A stretch of 64,000 bases of DNA from Welwitschia mirabilis (Eukaryota > Gnetophyta > Gnetopsida > Welwitschiales): NCBI GenBank assembly GCA_051453625.1, contig JBOZIK010000001.1:281654451-281718450 (forward strand), given 5' to 3'. Below are positions 31,826 to 43,389 of the stretch, piece by piece. Position numbers and translations under genes: made by a program. Under the pieces are notes generated by a model. The model did not search any database. It was given only the letters and a program-made list of their open reading frames with translations, and was not told the origin of the DNA. Numbering within the stretch: position 1 is the stretch's first letter; every line of letters starts with the position of its first letter.

Positions 31826-32010
31826 CCGCTAGATAAAAACGGTTACCACCTCATCGCCGAGATCAGCTGCGGTGTCAGCGTAATAGTGTACGAGCAAAGT
31901 GCAAGTTATCTTCACCTTCATTAGCAAAACCATCATCAAAAACATCGCTGTGAACTGCGTTGACTTGAAATGCACCGGATGCGCCCTCGACAACATGTGC
32001 ACTGCATTGT
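31826..32010 (+). pseudogene. captured Ser/Thr kinase fragment (STE20/OSR1-like)
   Basis: PLDKNGYHLIAEISCGVSVI and then VYE at 31826-31894 fit the glycine-rich loop of protein kinases, E-I-G-x-G-x-S-x-x-V-Y; the first Gly is Ser. After a frame change, NIAVNCVDLK then CTGCALDN near 31935-31990 fits V-A-(I/V)-K-x-(I/V)-D-L...L-D-x-(V/I), with the ATP-binding Lys now Asn. The combination suggests a germinal-centre-type (BLUS1/OSR1-like) kinase; the subfamily is tentative. Only subdomains I-II are present. A competing 88-codon frame runs on the - strand (31875-32141) with no recognised match. Confidence 0.5.
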
Positions 32011-32599
32011 AGATGAAGCGAAGCCTTTAAGGTTGGCCGCTCATCATCGCTATGGGCGCTGTCACCAACCATCTTGATTTTTTTTGGATTGGTGGAGGTC
32101 GCAGACGACGACTTTTGAAACAACAGAATAGCCATATACACGGTCTGTGACAGTTTTGCATCGATCTTTTGCAGGAAACGCAGATCACGCTCTAGAAATG
32201 ACGTGTATTATGGTTGCATGAATTACATAGCATTATGTGATGAGGTGAGGTAAGGATAAATGTTTAAGGGCAACATGATGTTAAAATTACTCTTTATAAT
32301 ATTAAATGGGAGTATATTGAAAAATGCTATAGGTTAAGGGGGGTGGGGCCTCAAGTTATTAATATTATTTTGAGGAAACATTATTGTGAAAGGAATTATT
32401 GTTCAAGAGGGACATAAATATTGTATTTTTATGGGGTAAAATTTATCAATTCCCACCTCGCTTCGCTCGGCGAGATGGTTGATTAAGTAAAAGTTAGGTT
32501 GGGGACTTGTATTTATGCGATATGTAATTTTATGTAAATTGATACTATAAGAAGTGGTATGGCACACTTCTTGTAATATTGTTTTGTATAAAATTACTT
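32011..32599 (+). other. element H interior, unassigned
   Basis: GC content falls back after about 32210. ctcgcttcgctcggcgag at 32457-32474 can fold as a short hairpin (CTCGC...GCGAG). No protein match. Confidence 0.4.
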
Positions 32600-33580
32600 G
32601 GGTTAGTCCCATGTTGAGTGTCCCCCATTGATGTGAGTGTCATGCTTGGTGTGTCCAGCATGTTATTGGGTTAGTCCCATTTGTGACTTTGGGTGTGTCC
32701 CATTTCTAGGGTGTATTCCTTGTCGTGGTTAGTCCNNNNNNNNNNNNNNNNNNNNNNNNNNNNNNNNNNNNNNNNNNNNNNNNNNNNNNNNNNNNNNNNN
32801 NNNNNNNNNNNNNNNNNNNNNNNNNNNNNNNNNNNNNNNNNNNNNNNNNNNNNNNNNNNNNNNNNNNNNNNNNNNNNNNNNNNNNNNNNNNNNNNNNNNN
32901 NNNNNNNNNNNNNNNNNNNNNNNNNNNNNNNNNNNNNNNNNNNNNNNNNNNNNNNNNNNNNNNNNNNNNNNNNNNNNNNNNNNNNNNNNNNNNNNNNNNN
33001 NNNNNNNNNNNNNNNNNNNNNNNNNNNNNNNNNNNNNNNNNNNNNNNNNNNNNNNNNNNNNNNNNNNNNNNNNNNNNNNNNNNNNNNNNNNNNNNNNNNN
33101 NNNNNNNNNNNNNNNNNNNNNNNNNNNNNNNNNNNNNNNNNNNNNNNNNNNNNNNNNNNNNNNNNNNNNNNNNNNNNNNNNNNNNNNNNNNNNNNNNNNN
33201 NNNNNNNNNNNNNNNNNNNNNNNNNNNNNNNNNNNNNNNNNNNNNNNNNNNNNNNNNNNNNNNNNNNNNNNNNNNNNNNNNNNNNNNNNNNNNNNNNNNN
33301 NNNNNNNNNNNNNNNNNNNNNNNNNNNNNNNNNNNNNNNNNNNNNNNNNNNNNNNNNNNNNNNNNNNNNNNNNNNNNNNNNNNNNNNNNNNNNNNNNNNN
33401 NNNNNNNNNNNNNNNNNNNNNNNNNNNNNNNNNNNNNNNNNNNNNNNTTCTAGGGTGTGTTCCTTGTCGTGGTTAGTCTACATGGTTGCAGTTAGTTCAT
33501 GCTGTCATGGTTAGTCCACATGGTTGCGGTTAGTCTGTGATGTCTTGGTTATTCCACTTTGTAATGGTTAGTCCATGGTT
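32600..33580 (+). repeat. gttagtcc tandem repeat in element H, spanning a gap
   Basis: Irregular repeats built on (g/t)gttagtcc and gtgtgtccc on both sides of the N run. A block of about 30 bp beginning ttctagggtgt and ending cgtggttagtc is present at 32704 and, with one or two differences, directly after the gap at 33448. The gap is therefore probably a collapsed or unresolved repeat array. Confidence 0.75.
32736..33447. other. assembly gap (712 N)
   Basis: Lies inside the tandem repeat of element H; the true length may differ. Confidence 0.95.
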
Positions 33581-33670
33581 AATGTGATAAATTCTATATG
33601 AATTGCTATGCTAGAGGCATGTTCTAGCAATTATGTATGTCTAAGTCCTTCATGTTTTTCAGACTTGACA

Positions 33671-33683
33671 TTAAGGGGGGGAT
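33671..33683 (+). other. polypurine tract of element H
   Basis: ttaagggggggat directly before the 3' LTR. Preceded by cagacttgacat, as in many copia-type elements. Confidence 0.8.
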
Positions 33684-33925
33684 TTTTGGGTTTTATTTTA
33701 GGTACATGGTATTTTAATGTTGGAGTTAGTTTAGATCCACATTTGTTGGGAAGTGGATCCATAAGTTAGGGGTTAGTTAAGGCCAAATATAGAAAATTTT
33801 GTTGTATAAATTTATTCAATGTCAATACAATATTTGAGCTGATTTGAATGATTATTCATTTGTACTCCCTAGGAGTTTCTCCTAGTTCATGGGCCTTCTG
33901 CATATATGGGATCTAAAATCCCACA
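33684..33925 (+). repeat. 3' LTR of element H
   Basis: 242 bp; begins TTTTGGGTTTTATTTTAGG (the terminal TG has become TT) and ends atcccaCA, followed by the CATCA target duplication. Confidence 0.9.
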
Positions 33926-33930
33926 CATCA

Positions 33931-35342
33931 CACATCCCTAATGCTATTTGTTAATAGGATTGAAAATATTTTTCCATATTAAGTAAAAATCATAAGAATC
34001 TTAAAATAACCATCAATAACATATTAGCCTAATGAATAAGTGCATTTTCTTTAGCACTCAAAATACTGCTTTTCAAGATGAAGCCAAAGAACACCACAAG
34101 AATAGGTGTTTTTTAAGAAAATTATCTCACTTCCTTCTCTTTTCTAAACTTGCATAGACATAGATGAAGAATGAAGACTAAGAAGAAAACCTCCAAAAGC
34201 TTAAAAAATAAAAAATAAAAGCAACGTATATTAACATTGCCATGTTTCAACATCACTCCTACCTCTTTAGCCATCATCATAAGGGCATAAGAAACAATGG
34301 TAAAGTAAAAAGTTCCATAGTTCCTCTTTTCAAAAGTTAAAATAGTCCTCAAAGATGCATGAAAATATACTGGTAAAGTTCATTATCACATGTACTTAAT
34401 GGTACAGAGGTCTTTTTGAAAAGGTATGGAGGAGCTTGGGGCACTAACAAGATATGTATAACAGTAATATTAGACCAAATTTTATGGAAATTTATTTTGT
34501 TAATAACACTTTTTTTTTTTACCTTTTATATTTGTTGAGCTGTGATTCATAGTTCTTTTTTAATATGCATTGATTTCAAGCATGTTAAATTCAATGTCCA
34601 AAAGTAAAAGTCTTTTTATATTTTTCTCCATATGTTTAACATTCTATCAATTTATGGCATCAAAATTTCTCACAAGCCATGTGTAACTCCAAACCTTTAA
34701 GCTTCCCTTGATTGTAGCATTTTCATTACCTCTAGGAATAGGGGCTCTTATCCATGGTTTATTTTTAAACTATCTAAGGTTGGGTCTAATTCTATTCATG
34801 TTAAAAACTTATTTATTAATAGTTAATTTTCATAAGATGGAGAAAAACAATTAAAGAAAATGATTTCCTTGAGATGATTCTCTATTGAATTTTCCTTCAA
34901 GAATGTCATGCAATTCATGTAGACTTTGCAAGGTGTCATGTCCTCATCACACACTCCTACATGCATCGCACTATGATGAACTCTACACACCTACAACTAC
35001 ATTCCCTTATGCATGTAATCATAGCAGATAGACATCATTGCTTTTAGGCTTAGTGAGCATACTATGTATGGCAATAACAATGGGAACCCCTTTATACTTC
35101 AGCATGATCATTGATAGAGTATGATCATAAGGAAGGAAGTAAATCTAGGGAAGATGATTAAGAAATAAAAGAGATACTTACAAAAAATAAAAGGAATGCT
35201 TTACACAAAAAAAGAAGATGCCAAAAACATCCAAATCTCTTCTGAAAACTATAGTGCTTGTATATTCATATAACTTTCCCTACCTTAGATAATTGCATAA
35301 GTACATCTCACCATTGTAGTTAGCTAAAGGAGAAAAAGTGAG
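33931..35342 (-). other. interior of element G between H and I
   Basis: Contains weak coding-like stretches on the - strand: LSMIMLKYKGVPIVIAIHS near 35105 and LHELHDILEGKFNRESSQG near 34900, each ended by stops. I cannot assign them to a family. A ttttttttttt run lies at 34510. Interpretation as G interior rests on position. Confidence 0.35.
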
Positions 35343-36026
35343 TGTCACATCCAGAATTTTCCTAAGCTAGAAAATTTTCCTAAGCTAGAAAACCTTTCTA
35401 ATTAATTCAAATAAATGATTAAATATTAGAAATTTAATAATAAAAAAAGTCTAGTTCCAAATTGTATAACAATAATAATGTAAAAAATAAAAGTAATAGT
35501 TAAATTAGGTCCTGCATAATTAATTATTTTAGGTAACTTATAGTTATTTTGTTTAGATCATTAAGTGATAGATTAAGTTAATTGTGAATTTTATTATAAT
35601 TTATGCATGAGTTTTATTTGTTAAAGTTAAATGCTTAACCTATCATGGAGTTATTATTTTAGAAGGTTCAGTTATTTGAGCTCACTACTGATCATGCATG
35701 ATTTTCTATTAGATGTAGTTTGACATTAAATTTATTCATGCATGTTAGATTTTTGAAAGTGCAATATGATCTCAGATATTTTGACTTAACTTGGAATCTA
35801 ACTTGTAGCTTGATATATGTATCTTCTATCCATTATATTTTGTTATGCAGGAGTTGTAATATATAATGATCATGTTATTTTATTTTATGCAGTGTCAATT
35901 AATTTATAGATATTATTATGTTATTATTTATACCTAGTGGCTAGACATGGAAAGGAAGGATTAAGGGATCCTAAACTTCTTGTAGAAATCTAAACCCTAC
36001 TATCAATTCTACTGTTAGTTTTAAGT

Positions 36027-36033
36027 TATAAAT
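36027..36033 (+). promoter_or_regulatory. TATA box of the 5' LTR of element I
   Basis: TATAAAT followed about 20 bp later by ccccccttgcc. The same site lies at 43383-43389 in the 3' LTR. Confidence 0.6.
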
Positions 36034-37508
36034 ACTTGATCCCCCCTTGCCATTACAGTCATAGCAGTTTACCTTGTGACCTAATCGTGTGGAGCGTCAT
36101 TGCCTCTAGGAGTATGTTAAACTTTCTTAAGGACAAATGTGATCCATAACACTTATCTTTTAAATTCTTGCATATCATGCTCTTTCTTGAATATTTAAAT
36201 TGACTGATGTATTATAACTCGTATGCTTCTTTATGTATTATGATGTGTCAAGTAATCCTATAAACTCTATAACTCTTGTGCCTGTTTTCTATGAGTCCTC
36301 TTGAGTTTAAGTTGTTAACACCTCATGAAACCTTTAGTGGACTTGCTGTTAATCATGCCATGTATCTTTCTTAACAAGCCCCTTTTGTGAGACTTCTAAT
36401 TGAGATATTAATGACCATTTACCTATGTGAATTAAATTAAGAATTTAATACTGGTCAGGGTAACCACATGTACGGACTTCAGAGAGTGTAACTATCTGTT
36501 GGGAGTCCCAAGGCATTGGGACCGGACTTTTAAGGCTAAAAAGGGAAGATTGTGCACACTTTTATGATTTTTATCCCCTTCCTGGTAGGGTGCATGTTGG
36601 ATTACTTATTATGATTGGGTAAGTGTAAATAAGATAATGTAAATTGATAGTGGTCTTGGTCATGTCCTTTGTTGTGAGTTTTATCCTTGTCTTGGGTACC
36701 TTTCTCCCAACCTAATCCTTTGTCATGGGCCGTACTGGGGATTGTAGTAAAATATAGTTCTCACACCACTTTTGCTTATGCAGGAATAGATGCAATGAGG
36801 AAGCAAAAAGGAGCTAGTGATCATTGTCATCTGGGTGTCTTCTATTTGTTCATTTAAGTCAACCTGTAGTTATTTGTAATTATGCTATGCTTAGTGTCAG
36901 TTGTGTATTCGTGATATGTAGAAGAAACATTGTACTTCAGAAGATGTTTTAGTTATGAAATAAAATACCCTTTCCTTATTTAATATATATTCTGTGGATC
37001 TTATTTTCATAATTTGTTTAGGTACTTGATTTCTTGTGACTATACTATCGAAGTGGTTTAATTTAATGTTTAGTCTTGAAAATTGAACATCACTTATTAA
37101 CTATGATGAATCATTAAATATGATATTTTATGCTCATGGATTATTTAACACTTTCTAGTTCTTAAAATATGATTCCTAAGTTCACATCAAGATGGCTAAG
37201 CAAAAGGTTAATTGTAAAAATTTAATCAGTTTTTCCCTCTAGTAATACTTGGGAGGTACATTATGAGTATAAATGAAGTTATCTAAACTAAGCATAGATA
37301 TAGCATGATTAAGTAATAGTCAATCTATATTTATTATATCTCTTGTTAAGTAAGAAAACTTATAAAAGTCATAACATAAATTTATGAAAAAAACCTTAAG
37401 TGAAGTAATGGTATAATGGTAAGACAACTAATAGTTAGACAAACCCATCTTTGAAATTTAGCTAAATAGTTTTAGTCCTACCCCTTCCTTTTTAGTACCT
37501 CACCCCAC

Positions 37509-37608
37509 NNNNNNNNNNNNNNNNNNNNNNNNNNNNNNNNNNNNNNNNNNNNNNNNNNNNNNNNNNNNNNNNNNNNNNNNNNNNNNNNNNNNNNNNNNNN
37601 NNNNNNNN
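37509..37608. other. assembly gap (100 N)
   Basis: Exactly 100 N, typical of a gap of unknown size, located at the junction of the two duplicated LTR segments. Confidence 0.95.
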
Positions 37609-38376
37609 CTATGATGATTCAATTCTCATACCCCTTATGCTTGTGTAGGAAATGTTGCATGTGGGAAAGCTGAGACGAACTAGTGACTGACTCAATAGCT
37701 TTGTGTTACATACATGTTTGCTCCTAAAATTATATGGCTGTTGTCAATCAAATATCTTGTAGAGGCTTGAATTCTCTAATACTTGTTGACTTGATGTTTC
37801 ATAAAGATGCAATGATATTATAATCCTAATTATGTGATCTTGAGTTTTATTGACATGATGCTAATTCTTTAACTAGATTTATGTTGAAGATACAGGACTA
37901 CATTGTCTCTTATGTGATCAAAAATTATGTACTAGTTTTCTTCCTTCATAAAGATTTAATTAAGAAATATGCTTATGTGCACCTTACAATTTGTCCTTTA
38001 GTTTCTATCATATTATTCATTGAACTTTATGGATATAGTCATAGGAATTACCAGTTATAATTGGCTAAAACAAAAGGCTGCACTTATTAATTTATCATGC
38101 TCAGTCAACTAGTGTAATAGATACGTGAGCTTCGAGCCTTTGCATTACCTAGTTCTTATGACTACATCATATGCCAAACTTAGATTAGCTTCCCTGTGGA
38201 GTACTCACTCCTCTCAACTTCTATTTCTATTATTATAGCATAATTATGTGGTAGTTACTTTAATTACTCCTAGATATATTTACTCATCTTGCAGTTATTG
38301 CCTATTAAAAATAAGAAATTTTAAATAAGCACTAACACATAATAGAGTCCCTACAAAAGAATCTTAAATGAAGCTG

Positions 38377-38431
38377 TAGTGTAATGGTCGAGATAACTAG
38401 TAGATGGATAGAAGGTATTAGGATGAAGTCC
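38377..38431 (+). other. tRNA-like A/B-box segment within the LTR
   Basis: tagtgtaatggt (A-box-like) and ggatgaagtcc (degenerate B box) 32 bp apart. The 3' LTR copy at 44864-44918 is closer to consensus, with GGTTTAAGTCC. Could be the head of an ancient SINE captured in the LTR; alternatively chance. Confidence 0.35.
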
Positions 38432-38521
38432 CTATCCTCGCCTTTTTAAGGTGCATAATAAATTACTGCCTCCTTGTCATCCACCTCCTAGCAGAAAATA
38501 TTGTAATAGGATTTAAAGCAT

Positions 38522-38640
38522 AGTCACTGCGGCCCCATGGTCAACCTCCTAGCCGCGCTGTCCTAGCTTCTCGCATCACATTAACCTAACTTGGACCACT
38601 TCTGCAAGTCACTGCGGCCCCATGGTCAACCTCCTAGCCG
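38522..38640 (+). repeat. 34-bp exact direct repeat (filler DNA at a deletion)
   Basis: The 34-bp block that starts agtcactgcgg and ends cctcctagccg occurs at 38522-38555 and 38607-38640. Only the second copy has a counterpart in the 3' LTR (about 45315). The first replaces about 255 bp present there (about 45003-45258). Confidence 0.85.
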
Positions 38641-39413
38641 CCGTCTGAATCAAACCCACCGCCGTTTCCTCCTTGATGACCACCACCGTTCATGCCCTTT
38701 TGCAATCTGCGCTGTGCCAATTGCTGCTCCCCTGCCTTGTCATCACCGCAGCCGCTTCAGTTTTGGAGTCCGTTCACTGCCCATACTCCCTTCTTAGATA
38801 ACATCTGTAATCTTCTTGTTCAATTGTTGTGTGATTCTTTCTTATTTGGAACTTAATGCAAGGGCATTTCATATTTTGTAGTTAATGTAATTTGAAGGTT
38901 AAAAGCTCATTAAATTTGTATCCATTCTTTCAGTCTTACTTATAATTGTGTTAAATTTGTATCCATTCTTTCAGTCTTACTTATAATTGTGTTATTATAT
39001 ATATTACTTGCAATAGTGCGTGCTAGTGATTGATTAAATAAGCACCACCTTCCATGGGGGTTGGCTGAAAAGGGGTCAAACTTGTGAACCCTTGAATTCA
39101 TTGGTGTTTTTCGGTTCTTCTCTATAGTCATTATCCTTTTACATAAGGGTTAAGTCATACCCTTTTTGGTTATGTACTCCATCTTTGAATTTACTAATTG
39201 ATATACATGTCTCCAGCCTATATGCCATTCTCAACTGTGTTTGAATTAAAACTTACTTTTAGAGGAGCCATGAATATGATCTAAGTATTTTCATTTCCTA
39301 CCTCTTGTGATTATTGAAAATCTTAAAATTTTTAAGGATGTCATATTAATTAAAACTGATTAACTCTAAATATTTTTTTTGTGCTTCGTGGCAAAAACAG
39401 GAATGTTACATTT

Positions 39414-39426
39414 TGGTATCAGAGCC
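39414..39426 (+). other. primer-binding site of element I
   Basis: TGGTATCAGAGCC, perfect tRNA-Met complement, 3 bases after the LTR end ...gttaca. Confidence 0.9.
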
Positions 39427-42141
39427 TAAGTGATGACTTTTCCTTGGGCAAAAAGTGGATCAAGCTATTATAAGTATTATCTTTAATCTTAATGTCAAGA
39501 CCCCCCTTTCCTTGTAGCTATTCCCTAGATATATGTTAGATGTTTAACTCTTTTACCTAGAAAAATATTTTGAAACCTTATACTTGGGAATCTCTTAGTA
39601 TTATGTTAATCTATTAACCTAGGTATGCTTTTATAGTACTGCTTACCCATGAGTTGAGTGCTTAGATTGTGACTAAATCCTTAATGTTGAATGAGACTAC
39701 TTGCTTCTTTCTTGCCTCTTATTTTTTTATATCTAGTTATTATTTATTTGAACACCATCTTAAATTGTGTAAGCACATGAATTCTTATTAGCAACTCGTG
39801 AAAGATCTTAATGAGTTAGAAAGTTGCTTAGTCTAATTGTTGATTTTATGCATGATGATAATTATCCCCTTGAACTTGCAAACCCTTTCTTAAGATTTAC
39901 TTGCATAATCTAGTAACTTCCATGATATAGTATACTAGGCTGGCATCATACCTTATCTCTATTATATGACCTTACTCATTAATGTGCATCCATGTAAACC
40001 ATGTCTACTTGATGTTATTTGGAATTCTAAGTGATAATTTTGATACTAATGTCTTCCTAATAACAATCTAGCATGATAGCTCTATTTCATAAATGAAACT
40101 TGCAAAGGCTAATAAGACCAATAAACCTCTAGTAGTTCCATCTTGTCAAATAAGAATAGTTTTGTACTCATGTTGAGATCTCTCTCTTGCTTCTTAAAGT
40201 CTGGTAAGGGCATAATTGGAAATTTATGTATGTAATGATAACTTATATGATAGAGTATCTTTGTTAATATCCACTATAGAATGTTGGAAGAGGAATAATG
40301 GGTTAGAAGTTATTGAAGTGTGCATGGTAATAGGATGAGTCCTAGTATGAGATACTAGGTTACTATGACCCTTTTAAACTAAGCATAAATTGTGGGTAAC
40401 GCAAGAGTATGTGTAAGATGGCATGATAACCTGAAGAATGAAAACTTATTATGTTAAAATTTTGTTTAAACGTAAGTATTGCTTAAATCTTATCTGATCC
40501 CAAATTGTGTTGTATATGGTTTTAGTGTTATTTTTAAACAATTCTATAATCATAAGTATTTGCATCCATCTCCTTAAAAAGAACTCTTATGTCCCAAATT
40601 CCTGAAACTCCTTGAAAACTTGAAATCCTTAAAGAAGCCTAGTTATCTCCAAATGATTAAAATCTCATTGTGAGCATCGATTATAGATATACTTAATTTA
40701 TTTGATCTTAAATTCTCATGATCCTTCGTGTTCCAAGAAATTTTGTATTCTCCATACTTTTAGGGGCCCTTAAAATATTGCGTTTTCTAAGGGTATTTTG
40801 GTTATTCCCAACTAAAAGCCTTGCTATGAACTTTAATCATGGACTTGTAATATACTTAACTTGTCTAATCCCAATTCTTGTTTTGTACCCAGTTCAAGTT
40901 ATATTATGTAATTACATGACGGTTGTACATATCTTATGCTTGCACTTGTTATCCTTTTATTAAATTGGCATATTATTCTATGTGTTGTCTAAATTCTATA
41001 TGATTTCGATGTTCATGTTGTGTATCCTACATAACACTCATGAAATTCTTGTGCCCTTTATCACTCTAGTGTTACCTGAGTATGATTTCATTTTTAGTTG
41101 TATGATTCTAAGTTTTTTTACCTCTTTAGATTCAAAGAATTATCTTTTTTTTTCCTAGGATCTTGTGATTCTTGGAACTTTGCCTTATTATCCCAACCAG
41201 TTATAAATTTGTTATGAATTTTTCTAAATTCAAAATAAAATAGACTTGTTAATCTAACTTTTGTCGTTCATCTGGCATAAGACATATTGCATATATGACA
41301 TGGTTGATAGACATCTCTTAAGGCTTACACTTGCTATTCTTATACTACTAATGGATTCATTGTTCATCTCACATTGCTAAAATAGTTGAAGAAGGATCTT
41401 GAATTCTTATCCTTGAAAAAAATTACATTTCTTAAAGGTGTTAATTATTCACAACTAATTGAAACCTTGTTATGAAATTTAATCATGGAATTGTAATATA
41501 TTTACTTAATCTTAATTCTTATCTTATATGTGGCTCAAGTCATGTTATGTATCTTGCATGATTGTCATATGTATCTAATTGATTGCACTTGTTATTCTTG
41601 TATTACCTACCTTGTATTACTAGATTAGTTGGCAATGTATCTCGATTTCTATCCCTTGAGACTCTTCTTGGTAGTGACCTAATCTGGATGCATCTTGGTT
41701 CACCATAATGTGTGATTCCAAAGAAACCTTGGCATGAACCTTGGATGTAGTTTTAAAAGTATGCTTATCTTATTTAACCTTAATTCTTGTATCTCTACAT
41801 GTTTTAGGTTATGGCAAATCTTGTATAATCTTGTACATCTTTCATGACATAATCTCCTTGTTTACATTACTGGTTAAAGGGTTGGTGAATCTCTTAACTT
41901 CTTATTTCATGAAATCTATCTTTTCATTCATGATCTACTCTTGATGTATCTTGATCTTACAATTGAAACTTGCTTTAAAAAAGAAACAAAGTTACTTCAA
42001 ATTAAGATGAGACAATAATCAAGTTATTTAGAAGGTTAATTAATTTGGATAAGAAGAGAATTAAGTAACATGAAAGTTAATGTATAAAATCCTATAAGAA
42101 AAGCCTAAACAACTAACAACAAGTTTCTAGGAGGAAACGCC
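39427..42141 (+). other. non-coding interior of element I with diverged repeats
   Basis: No gag or pol motif in any frame. A unit with the order ttattc(c/a)caacta...ccttg(c/t)tatgaa(c/a)tttaat...cttgtattacta recurs, more or less diverged, around 40800, 41190, 41450 and 41710. Short open frames here (for example 40718-40963 and 41741-41944) are hydrophobic by composition and not credible genes. Confidence 0.7.
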
Positions 42142-42142
42142 T

Positions 42143-42155
42143 TAAGGGAAAGAGA
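42143..42155 (+). other. polypurine tract of element I
   Basis: taagggaaagaga just before the 3' LTR start TGTCATGTC. Confidence 0.7.
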
Positions 42156-42807
42156 TTTGTCATGTCTAGAATTTTCCTAAGCTAGAAAACCTTTCTAGTT
42201 AATTCAAATAAATAATTAAATATTACAAATTTAATAATTAAAAAAGTATAGTTCCAAATTGTATAACAATAATAATGTAGAAAATAAAAGTAATAGTTAA
42301 ATTAGGTACTTGCATGATTAGTTATTTTAGATAAACTTATAGTTATTTTATTTAGTTCATTAATTGATAGATTGAGTTAATTGTGAATTTTATTATAATT
42401 TATGCATGAGTTTTATTTGTTAAAGTTAAATACTTGATCTATCATGGAGTTATTATTTTGAAAGGTTCAGTTATTTGAGCTCACCACTAATCATGCATGA
42501 TTTTCTATTAGATGCAGTTTGACATTAGATTTTTTTTATGCATGTTAGATTTTTGAAAGTGCAATTTGACCTTAGATATTTTGAGTTAACTTGTAATCTA
42601 ACTTGTAGCTTGACATATGTATCTTCTATCTGTTATATTTTGTTATGTAGAAGTTGTAATATGTAATGCTCATGTTATTTTATTTTATGCAATCTTAATT
42701 AATTTGCAGATATTGTTATATTATTATTTACACCTAGTGGTCAGACATAGAAAGGAAGGGTTAAGGGACCCTAAACTTCTTGTAGAAACCACAACCCTAC
42801 TGTCAAT

Positions 42808-43036
42808 NNNNNNNNNNNNNNNNNNNNNNNNNNNNNNNNNNNNNNNNNNNNNNNNNNNNNNNNNNNNNNNNNNNNNNNNNNNNNNNNNNNNNNNNNNNNN
42901 NNNNNNNNNNNNNNNNNNNNNNNNNNNNNNNNNNNNNNNNNNNNNNNNNNNNNNNNNNNNNNNNNNNNNNNNNNNNNNNNNNNNNNNNNNNNNNNNNNNN
43001 NNNNNNNNNNNNNNNNNNNNNNNNNNNNNNNNNNNN
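42808..43036. other. assembly gap (229 N)
   Basis: Falls inside the 553-bp tandem duplication of the 3' LTR. Confidence 0.95.
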
Positions 43037-43382
43037 ATTATTTGGATGTTTTATTTTTGAAGTTGTAGTTATCTTGAGCATTATTATCTTCTATGCATGT
43101 TTATCTAATTGATTTATTTTGATTATGGATATTTTGAGTTAACTTGTAATCTAACTTGCATCTTGACATGGTTATCTTCTATCAATTATATTTCTGTTAC
43201 GAAGGAGTTGTGATACATTTAATGCTCATGTTATTTTATTTTTTGTAATTTCATTTAATTTACATTTATTATTATGTTATTGTTTACATCCAATGGCCAG
43301 ACATGGAAAGGAAGGGTTAAGGAATCCTAAACTTTTTGTAGTTAGCTCAAACCCTATTATCAGTTTACAGTTAAACCTTGTT

Positions 43383-43389
43383 TATAAAT
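43383..43389 (+). promoter_or_regulatory. TATA box of the 3' LTR of element I
   Basis: TATAAAT, aligned with the site at 36027 in the 5' LTR. Confidence 0.6.

Larger units (their letters stand above)
30955..33925 (+). mobile_element. LTR element H with 242-bp LTRs and captured gene fragments
   Basis: Two LTRs of equal length (242 bp, about 12 differences), a perfect 12-nt tRNA-Met primer site straight after the first, a G-rich polypurine tract before the second, and perfect CATCA flanks. The interior (2.49 kb including 712 N) lacks gag and pol. Instead it has a GC-richer core with host-like gene fragments and a gttagtcc tandem repeat. It is a non-autonomous element of the TRIM or small-LARD kind that picked up gene pieces, and the best-preserved insertion in the window. 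Confidence 0.85.
36730..38460 (+). repeat. diverged tandem duplication in the 5' LTR of I
   Basis: Matching anchors: gttctcacacc (36758) with attctcatacc (37622); ggaatagatgca (36782) with ggaaatgttgca (37649); cttaagtgaag (37395) with cttaaatgaag (38363). The spacing of 0.86-0.97 kb includes a 100-N placeholder gap, so the exact size is unknown. The 3' LTR has one copy only (44090-44940). Confidence 0.7.
35343..39410 (+). repeat. 5' LTR of element I (~4.07 kb)
   Basis: Contains a TATA box at 36027, a diverged tandem duplication (about 36730-37508 versus 37609-38460) that the 3' LTR lacks, a 100-N gap, and a deletion near 38522 that carries a 34-bp copied filler. Keeps a GC- and CpG-rich stretch at 38520-38780. 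Confidence 0.85.

Noticed and set aside
31875-32141. 88-codon - frame over the kinase-like fragment
   Set aside because: Protein-like in composition, but I recognise no family, and the + strand shows kinase motifs in the right order. Not fully excluded.
38591-38797. 68-codon Arg/His/Pro-rich frame in the 5' LTR of element I
   Set aside because: Lies in LTR sequence; the same region of the 3' LTR has stops and different residues, so it reflects GC-rich composition.
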